From Cronobacter dublinensis subsp. dublinensis LMG 23823 (lineage in GTDB: Bacteria > Pseudomonadota > Gammaproteobacteria > Enterobacterales > Enterobacteriaceae): a DNA stretch of 64,000 nt. A program made the position numbers and the translations under genes. Below are positions 58,378 to 64,000 of the stretch, piece after piece. Positions within the stretch are counted from its first letter, which is position 1. Each line of letters begins with the position of its first letter. Under the pieces are notes generated by a model. That model worked only from the letters and a program-made list of their open reading frames with translations, was not told the DNA's origin and ran no database searches. The DNA lies in assembly GCF_001277235.1 (NCBI RefSeq), contig NZ_CP012266.1, forward strand, positions 1,426,001-1,490,000. Direction: 5' to 3'.

Positions 58378-60741
58378 TTACCGCACCCAGCGGTCGGTGT
58401 CATCGCCGTTAATCACCAGACGGCGGGTTTCGCCGGGCGGCAAGGTTACCGACATCGACGCCCACGCCGGACGGTAATCGCCGGTCGTGGCAAACGTCAG
58501 ATGAATGGCCTCGGCGGTGCAACGCATCTGCCAGTTCACCCACAGCGCGTTACCGTCTTGATAACCCCAGGATTCGCCGTCATCTTCAAACACCAGGCCA
58601 GAAGCCTGCCCGTTGCCCGGCACCGGGAACAGTTTCAGCTCGCGCGTGTCGTCGCGCTGCGCGTCCACATGCCGGATACGCTCGCTGAGCGGCAGCCCCG
58701 CGCCCGCCCGCACCAGCAGCGGCAGCCGCTCCAGCGGCGCGTCCAGCGTCACCTGCTGGCCACCCGCGTACCAGCTGCCGGTATGGAAATCGTACCAGCC
58801 GTGGTCGTTGGCCGGCAGCCAGAGCGTGCGGGTACGCGCGCCGGGCTCCACGACGCTCGCCACCAGCAGATCGCGCCCTAACATAAACTCGTCGCACTCG
58901 CGGAAGGTCTGCGCGTCATGCTCGTGGTCAAGAAACGTCGGGCGCAGCATCGGTTCGTCGTCGGCATGCGCCTGCCATAACAGCGTGTAAAGGTAAGGCA
59001 GCAGGCGATAGCGCAGCGCAATCGCGCTGCGGATCGCAGGCGTCGCCGCCGGGTACATCCACGGCTCGTTGACGGTGTGATCGTCATTCCACGAGTGAAT
59101 GGTAAAGCGCGGATGCATCACGCCGTTCTGCACCCAGCGCACGAACAGCTCGGCGTCCGGTTTGTCGCCCGAAAAGCCGCCGACGTCGTGGCCCACGTTA
59201 TACAGCCCGGACAGGCTCATCCCGAGGCCCATGCGAATGTTATAGCGCAGCGTCTGCCAGCTGGTGCGGTTATCGCCGCTCCAGGTCTGGACGTAGCGCT
59301 GCATCCCGGCGCAGCCGGAGCGCGAGATCAGATACGGGCGTTTTTCCGGTGCAAAACGCTGCTGTGCCTCCATCGACGCGCGCATCATTAAGAGCGGCAT
59401 CACCGGGCGGATGTGCTTAATCGCCACCGGCTCGCCGAAACCGTGGCAGCGCGCCTCGCCGTCCCAGACTTCATACTCGTTATTGTCATTCCAGGTGGAA
59501 TCAATACCCATCTCCAGCAGCTGCGTGGTGACGCCGTTCTGCCACCACGCGACCGTGGCCGGGTTGGTGAAATCGAGATGCGACCCTTCGTCATCCCAGA
59601 AACTGGAACGCTCCGGCGCGTCCGTTTCGGAATCGCGGATAAACAGCCCCTGCTGCGCTACTTCCTGATAGCGCGGGTGATCCTGCAACAGGCAGGGTTT
59701 GATATTCGCGGCAAGCTTCAGCCCGGCGTCGTGGAACGCGGCGCTCATCGCTGTGGGCTGCGGCACTTTGTCGTAGTTCCAGTTGAAGACGTAGCGCTTG
59801 TTGTTAATGGAGGTATAGCCCGACGACAGCTGGAAGGAGTCGCACGGGATCGCCTGCTCGTCGCACAGGCGGATAAAGTTCATCAGCTGATCCTGCGCGT
59901 CCGGCGCGTCGGTGTAGTGCATCGTGGAGCCGCTGTAGCCGAGGCTCCATTTCGGGCCGAACAGCGTCTTGCCGGTGAGCCGCACAAAGGCTTTGGTGAC
60001 ATCCAGCACGCGCGGGCCGACAAACAGGTAGTAGTCGATATCGCCCGCCTCGGCCTGCCAGCGGCGGTAGGGCTGATGGTAGTTATCTATCTCGTTGCCC
60101 AGATCGAGCCAGCAGCTGCTCAGGTTGTCGTAAAACAGCCCGAAGCTGACCTGCTCGCGTCGGGTGATGGTAAACGGAATATGTTTATACAGCGGGTCGG
60201 TGCTGGCGGCGTTATAGCCCATCGCGTCGAGGTTACGCATCTCGAAGCGGCGGCCGGTACGCTCCAGATCGCCCGCCTTTTCGCCAAGCCCATAGTAGCG
60301 ATCGTCTTTCTCGCGGCGCTGGTAGTGCGCCACGCCATCGCCATGCGCGTTCAGCAGGTACGCGCTGGTGGGGCGATCGCTTGTCAGAAACTGCCAGCGG
60401 CCTTCGTCGTCGCGGTAGTGCCACTCCAGCCACAGCGGCTGATGCACGGTGACGCGCAGCCGTTCGCTGCTGATAGTCAGCCGCTCCGGCGTCTCCTCAA
60501 GCGTAAAGCCCGGCAGGCTGAACCCCGCGAGGCTGTCGCGTGCGCGGCCCTCCCAGGGCACATCGTTTTCCGGCGCGATACTCCAGGTACGTTTGAGCGC
60601 ATACGCCCCGCGGCGTTTTACCGCCACGCGGAACAAGCCCGGCTCCAGCACCCACAGGCACAGCGTGTGGGCGTCATCCACCGTCAGTTCAACATGGTGG
60701 TCATCTGAGTGGGTAAATCTCCAGTGTTTGAGGGTTTTCAT
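58378..60741 (-). CDS. Glycoside hydrolase family 31 alpha-glycosidase
   Basis: The predicted protein has 787 residues in family GH31 (alpha-glucosidase/alpha-xylosidase). It has an N-terminal beta-sandwich, the (beta/alpha)8 barrel, and C-terminal sandwiches. The nucleophile aspartate is Asp419 in STWNDNNEYEVW and the acid/base is Asp490 in TWSGDNRTSW. No signal peptide is seen, so it acts in the cytoplasm on imported oligosaccharide. I choose the ATG at 60741 (MKTLKHW), with AGGGAG six bases upstream. The ATG at 60747 abuts that site. It lies 10 bases after the MFS gene, so the sugar likely enters through that transporter. Substrate unknown. Confidence 0.9.
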   Translation of the reverse strand: MKTLKHWRFTHSDDHHVELTVDDAHTLCLWVLEPGLFRVAVKRRGAYALKRTWSIAPENDVPWEGRARDSLAGFSLPGFTLEETPERLTISSERLRVTVHQPLWLEWHYRDDEGRWQFLTSDRPTSAYLLNAHGDGVAHYQRREKDDRYYGLGEKAGDLERTGRRFEMRNLDAMGYNAASTDPLYKHIPFTITRREQVSFGLFYDNLSSCWLDLGNEIDNYHQPYRRWQAEAGDIDYYLFVGPRVLDVTKAFVRLTGKTLFGPKWSLGYSGSTMHYTDAPDAQDQLMNFIRLCDEQAIPCDSFQLSSGYTSINNKRYVFNWNYDKVPQPTAMSAAFHDAGLKLAANIKPCLLQDHPRYQEVAQQGLFIRDSETDAPERSSFWDDEGSHLDFTNPATVAWWQNGVTTQLLEMGIDSTWNDNNEYEVWDGEARCHGFGEPVAIKHIRPVMPLLMMRASMEAQQRFAPEKRPYLISRSGCAGMQRYVQTWSGDNRTSWQTLRYNIRMGLGMSLSGLYNVGHDVGGFSGDKPDAELFVRWVQNGVMHPRFTIHSWNDDHTVNEPWMYPAATPAIRSAIALRYRLLPYLYTLLWQAHADDEPMLRPTFLDHEHDAQTFRECDEFMLGRDLLVASVVEPGARTRTLWLPANDHGWYDFHTGSWYAGGQQVTLDAPLERLPLLVRAGAGLPLSERIRHVDAQRDDTRELKLFPVPGNGQASGLVFEDDGESWGYQDGNALWVNWQMRCTAEAIHLTFATTGDYRPAWASMSVTLPPGETRRLVINGDDTDRWVR

Positions 60742-60751
60742 TCGCATCTCC

Positions 60752-62062
60752 CTATGAAGCGCGCGTGCTGCGGCGCACGGCAATAAAGGCAACCAGGAAC
60801 ATCGCGCCAATCAGGTCAAAAAAGCCCATGGCGACAAACAGCGGGTTGAAGCCGATTTTGTCGGCGGTCACCCCGATAATCAGTGAGAACAGGAAGCTGG
60901 CAATCCAGGCGCAGGAGCCGCGCATCCCGTTCACGGTGGCCATCTGGCCGCGGTCAAACGATTCCACCACCAGCGCGCTCAGCATGCAGGAGATAATCTG
61001 ATGCCCGAATCCGCCGATGGAGATAAGAATGATGGTGATGTACGGGTCGCGCGTCAGGGTCACAATCGCGAGCGACACCATCAGAAACGCGCCGGTCACC
61101 GAGCTTGCCACCACGGAATTGACCCGCGTGCAGCCGAAAAGACGCACATACAATTTGGTCAGATAGCCGCTTGCGACCGAGCCTAAGTCGGCGGCGAGGA
61201 ACGGCAGCCAGGCGAACATGGCTATCTGTTTGAGATCCATGCCGTGCTCTTTGGCGAGGTAGAGCGGCACCCAGAAGCTCATCACCGCCCAGGCGGGCTC
61301 GGCCATAAACGCCGGAATGGCGATACCGTAAAAGCGTTTGTTCTTCGAGACGGTTTTCAGCGCGGTGAAAAAGGGCAGGCGCACCGGCGTCGGCTCGTTA
61401 TCCTGGCGAATAAAAGCGAGTTCTTCATCGCTCAGGCGCGGGTGGCTTTCCGGGTTGTGATAAAACAGCCACCACAGCACGACCCAGCCGAGCGCCAGCA
61501 CGCCGGTAAACAGAAACGCGCCCTGCCAGCCGAAGGAGATATGCGCGAAGTATATAATCGGCGGGGCCAGCATCGCGCCAATGGAGAACCCAACGCCCGC
61601 CCAGCCTGCGGCAACCGGACGCTCTTTTTTCGGAAACCATTCGCCGAGCGTTTTGGCGTTCGCGGGCGTCGCCGCCGCTTCCGCCGCGCCCATGAAGAAC
61701 CGCAGGATAGCGAGATGCAGCCAGCTGCCGGCGCCCGCATGGAAAATACACATCAGCGCCCATAGCGAGGCGCAAATCAGAAAGCCGAGTTTGAGGCCAA
61801 TCACGTCTATCAGCCAGCCGCACAGCGGCTGAAAGAGGGTGTAGGCGAGCTGAAACGCGCCCACGATATAAGAGTACTGTTCGGTGGTGATGCCCAGGCT
61901 CTCTTTGAGCTCCGGCGCGAGAATGCCAAGCGAGTTGCGGGTGATGTAGTTGACGGTCACGCCCATCAAAAACAGCACCAGCACCCACCAGCGCAGATGA
62001 CGGATAGCCCGGCGGGTACGGGTTTTCACCGCGCCGACATCCTGGTTAATGCTCTGACTCAT
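60752..62062 (-). CDS. MFS transporter of the anion:cation symporter (ExuT/DgoT-like) family
   Basis: The predicted protein has 436 residues with 12 membrane segments. The first-segment motif VNYITRNSLGILAPEL and the loop GWLIDVIGLKLGF are typical of the ACS family of sugar acid and organic anion symporters. It was probably recruited here to import the glycoside cleaved by the GH31 enzyme next to it. I choose the ATG at 62062 (MSQSINQDVG), with GGAGAAGAAG upstream; the longer upstream frame is implausible. First gene of a two-gene operon, divergent from the LacI regulator. Confidence 0.9.
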   Translation of the reverse strand: MSQSINQDVGAVKTRTRRAIRHLRWWVLVLFLMGVTVNYITRNSLGILAPELKESLGITTEQYSYIVGAFQLAYTLFQPLCGWLIDVIGLKLGFLICASLWALMCIFHAGAGSWLHLAILRFFMGAAEAAATPANAKTLGEWFPKKERPVAAGWAGVGFSIGAMLAPPIIYFAHISFGWQGAFLFTGVLALGWVVLWWLFYHNPESHPRLSDEELAFIRQDNEPTPVRLPFFTALKTVSKNKRFYGIAIPAFMAEPAWAVMSFWVPLYLAKEHGMDLKQIAMFAWLPFLAADLGSVASGYLTKLYVRLFGCTRVNSVVASSVTGAFLMVSLAIVTLTRDPYITIILISIGGFGHQIISCMLSALVVESFDRGQMATVNGMRGSCAWIASFLFSLIIGVTADKIGFNPLFVAMGFFDLIGAMFLVAFIAVRRSTRAS

Positions 62063-62367
62063 TTCTTCTTCTCCACGGTTAGCCTGACGGGTATAACAAC
62101 TCGCATTCCGGACGCGCCGGAAACCACAGCAGAGACCGATATTTATTTGAATTAACTCAGTATTTGTAGGGTTTGTCGTAAGCCTCAGCAGCAAAAGCTG
62201 TACGACAACCTGAGGGTAGAGCAGCAACTGGAATGGTAGTAGCCTCTTTTATGCAAGAATTTTCATGAAACGACGTGAGTGTGTTAAAAGAAGCCGTAAC
62301 GGAAGGGATATATCGTAAAAACATCCGTGAAAATTTTTTCATTTCACAATCGGAGATGGATCACAAA
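62063..62367. promoter_or_regulatory. Divergent control region of the GH31 locus
   Basis: About 300 bases between the MFS gene and the LacI-family gene. Symmetric elements seen: TTGTCGTA (62173-62180) with TACGACAA (62201-62208), the perfect palindrome TTTCATGAAA (62261-62270), and TGAAAA-TT-TTTTCA (about 62329-62342). Any could be the operator of the local LacI-type protein. Confidence 0.5.
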
Positions 62368-63438
62368 ATGAGTAAAAAGCTCCAGGTCGCCCGGATCGCC
62401 GAACAAACCGGCCTTTCACTGAGTACCGTGTCGCGCGTACTGGCGGGCAAAGCGAACACCAGCGACAAGGCGCGCCGCAAGGTGCGGGAGTGCGCGAAAG
62501 CGCTGGGCGTGCTGGAGGATATGGCGGCGGGCCGGTTGCTGCTCAACAGTCTGGTGGTGTTTGCGCCGCGCCGGGCGTTTGATGAGCGGTCCGACATCTT
62601 CTACTACCGCGTGATTCAGAGTATTAACAAAGCGCTGGAGCCGCACGAGGTGCGGTTGCGCTACTGCGCGCTGGAGGAGAACGACGCCGACGCCAACCTG
62701 TTTCTCGCCAGAATGAACGAGCCGCAGACCGAGGCGGCGCTGCTGCTCGGCATCGACGATCCGCACATTCACGATCTGGCGGTGGATGTCGGCAAGCCAT
62801 GCGTGCTCATCAACTGTCGCGACCGTAACATGCGTCTGCCCACGGTCGCGCCCGATCACCGCGCCATCGGCGAGAACGCGGCGCGCTACCTTTTTGAAAT
62901 GGGCCATCGCGACGTGGTGAATGTGCTGTGCCTGCGTCGTTATACGATGGAGCTGCGCCTGGCGGGCATTCGCGACGCCTGGGAGGCGCAGAATCTGGCG
63001 TTTGACGAGAAGCGCCATTTGCTGACGGCCCCCGATTTCAGCGCCAGAGGCTGCGAGGCGCTGGTGGCCCGCTTTCTGGCCGACACACCCGCCGACGCCG
63101 TGCCCGGCGCGCTGCTGGTGGGCGGCGATTTTATGGCGGCGGGCGCGGTGAAAGCGTTACAGAACGCCGGGCTTCGCGTGCCGCAGGATATCTCGGTGAT
63201 GAGCATCGACGCCTTTAACCTGGCGGCGATTGAGGATGTGCCGCTCACGGCGGTGCATGTGCCGCGCGACGCGTTAGGCGAGGAGGCGGTGTTGATGCTG
63301 CAACAGCGGCTGATCCGCCCGCAGGCGGCCACGGGCACGCTGTTGCTCAATGGCACGCTGGACGTACGCGAATCGGTGCGTCGCGTCAGGCCGGGGCGGG
63401 GCAGAACCAGCGTGCAGCGCGACGGCCTGTACGACTAA
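62368..63438 (+). CDS. LacI-family transcriptional regulator
   Basis: The predicted protein has 356 residues. The N-terminal LacI helix-turn-helix is clear (VARIAEQTGLSLSTVSRVLAGKANTSDKAR, about 6-35), followed by a periplasmic-binding-like effector domain with GENAARYLFEMGHRDVVNV and GDFMAAGAVKALQNAGLRVPQDISVMSIDAF. It most likely represses the divergent MFS-GH31 operon until the sugar appears. I choose the ATG at 62368 (MSKKLQ), with GGAG about 12 bases upstream; the frame extends further up to 62275 but with no family similarity. Its end overlaps moeB by four bases. Confidence 0.92.
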   Translation: MSKKLQVARIAEQTGLSLSTVSRVLAGKANTSDKARRKVRECAKALGVLEDMAAGRLLLNSLVVFAPRRAFDERSDIFYYRVIQSINKALEPHEVRLRYCALEENDADANLFLARMNEPQTEAALLLGIDDPHIHDLAVDVGKPCVLINCRDRNMRLPTVAPDHRAIGENAARYLFEMGHRDVVNVLCLRRYTMELRLAGIRDAWEAQNLAFDEKRHLLTAPDFSARGCEALVARFLADTPADAVPGALLVGGDFMAAGAVKALQNAGLRVPQDISVMSIDAFNLAAIEDVPLTAVHVPRDALGEEAVLMLQQRLIRPQAATGTLLLNGTLDVRESVRRVRPGRGRTSVQRDGLYD

Positions 63439-64000
63439 CGCCCGTCGCCGCACACCTCGCAATGCGGGTTGCGCGCCAGTTTCATCTCGCGAAACTGCGT
63501 GCGCAGGGCATCATAGATAATCAGCTTTCCGGCGCACGGCTCGCCGTAGCGCGCCAGCACCTTGATGGCTTCCATCGCCTGCAGCGAGCCAATCACGCCC
63601 ACCAGCGGGGCCATGACGCCCGCCTCCACGCAGGTCAGCGCGTTCTCGCCAAACAGGCGGCTCAGGCAGCGATAGCACGGCTCGTTGGGTTGCCAGGTAA
63701 AGACGCTGATCTGGCCTTCCATGCGAATAGCCGCGCCGGACACCAGCGGCACCTGATGACGAAAACAGAGCGCGTTAAGCTGATTGCGCGTCGCCACGTT
63801 ATCGGTGCAGTCGAGCACCAGCGCGTGACGGGCGATGAGCGCGGCGAGCGCCGCGTCGTCGAGCTGCGCGTTAACCGTATCGATGTGGCAGTGCGGATTA
63901 ATGGCGCGCAGCGACTCCTGCGCCGAGGCCACTTTCGGCTGGCCGATGGCGGCGTCGCGATGCAGCACCTGGCGTTGCAGGTTGGAGAGCGCGACCGTGT
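63435..64000 (-). CDS. moeB: Molybdopterin-synthase adenylyltransferase MoeB, C-terminal part
   Basis: Partial: the N-terminal about 60 residues lie beyond the window. MoeB adenylylates the C-terminal glycine of MoaD, whose gene is at 9126, so that sulfur can be attached. Visible are the LSNLQRQ segment, the ATP/Mg site region LVLDCTDNVATRNQLNALC, CYRCLSRLFGENALTCVEAGVMAPLVGVIGSLQAMEAIK, and the zinc-binding cysteines in CYRC and CEVC. The frame is open to the window edge. It is convergent with the LacI-family gene, overlapping by four bases. The reappearance of E. coli order here marks the end of the accessory block. Confidence 0.95.
   Translation of the reverse strand, partial: TVALSNLQRQVLHRDAAIGQPKVASAQESLRAINPHCHIDTVNAQLDDAALAALIARHALVLDCTDNVATRNQLNALCFRHQVPLVSGAAIRMEGQISVFTWQPNEPCYRCLSRLFGENALTCVEAGVMAPLVGVIGSLQAMEAIKVLARYGEPCAGKLIIYDALRTQFREMKLARNPHCEVCGDGR

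Noticed and set aside
59413..60708. 431-codon frame opposite the GH31 gene
   Set aside because: Mirror of a well-supported GH31 gene in a GC-rich region; no domain or ribosome site.
1..64000. CRISPR arrays, tRNA/rRNA genes, prophage or IS elements
   Set aside because: No regularly spaced repeats, no tRNA-like clover pattern noticed, no transposase, integrase or phage structural gene recognised.

Overview
The window is a stretch of enterobacterial chromosome. Its GC content is high, and its backbone follows the gene order of the E. coli K-12 bio-uvrB to moeB region almost gene for gene: bioFCD, uvrB, yvcK(ybhK), moaABCDE, ybhL, ybhN-clsB-ybhP, ybhQ, ybhRSFG-cecR, rhlE, dinG, ybiB, ybiJ, ybiI, rlmF, ybiO, glnHPQ, dps, rhtA, ompX, opgE(ybiP), mntS, mntR, ybiR, ldtB(ybiS), ybiT, moeB. 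Protein similarity is close but not identical to E. coli, and GC is higher. A Cronobacter/Enterobacter-like member of the Enterobacteriaceae is the best guess; the genus is an inference.

Layout. Positions 1-2076 hold the biotin genes, followed by an orphan UrtE/LivF-type ABC ATPase (2073-2783, minus) and a regulatory region leading to the SOS gene uvrB. Positions 5868-9825 hold yvcK and the molybdopterin operon moaABCDE, which sits behind a Moco riboswitch. Positions 9930-21651 hold ybhL, the ybhN-clsB-ybhP phospholipid/nuclease operon, the ybhG-F-S-R export operon with its TetR repressor CecR, and rhlE.

Five accessory blocks interrupt the backbone: (1) a beta-glucoside operon, bglG/licT-like antiterminator, bglF-like PTS permease and two GH1 6-phospho-beta-glucosidases, between rhlE and dinG (21777-27471); (2) a chaperone-usher fimbrial operon between dinG and ybiB (29928-35333); (3) a flavin-reductase-like gene where E. 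coli has ybiX-fiu (37581-38198); (4) a tripartite HlyD/MFS/outer-membrane efflux operon between ybiR and ldtB (50919-55175); (5) a GH31 glycosidase, an MFS transporter and a LacI regulator between ybiT and moeB, where E. coli has ybiU-fsaA (58378-63438).

Regulation visible in the sequence includes a LexA box at uvrB, a degenerate LexA-like site at dinG, a DnaA-box pair upstream of uvrB, a Moco riboswitch, a perfect 20-bp operator-like palindrome at cecR/rhlE, two RAT antiterminator/terminator leaders in the beta-glucoside operon, an NtrC/sigma54-type promoter at glnH, a sigmaS-type -10 at dps, and an MntR box in front of the small gene mntS, which is only 44 codons long.

Intergenic regions at gene 3' ends carry a dispersed palindromic repeat of about 28-30 bp. 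There are ten copies in five pairs, and one copy forms the rhlE terminator. Downstream of ybiT, an exact 46-bp direct duplication that includes the end of ybiT flanks a 104-bp hairpin-bearing segment next to accessory block 5. No rRNA, tRNA, CRISPR array, prophage or insertion sequence was recognised. I did not find a convincing wholly new multi-gene system. The best leads are the orphan ABC ATPase without a normal signature motif, the separation of ybiB from the dinG SOS promoter together with a new palindrome in its own promoter, the duplication/hairpin structure after ybiT, and the accessory efflux and GH31 loci.
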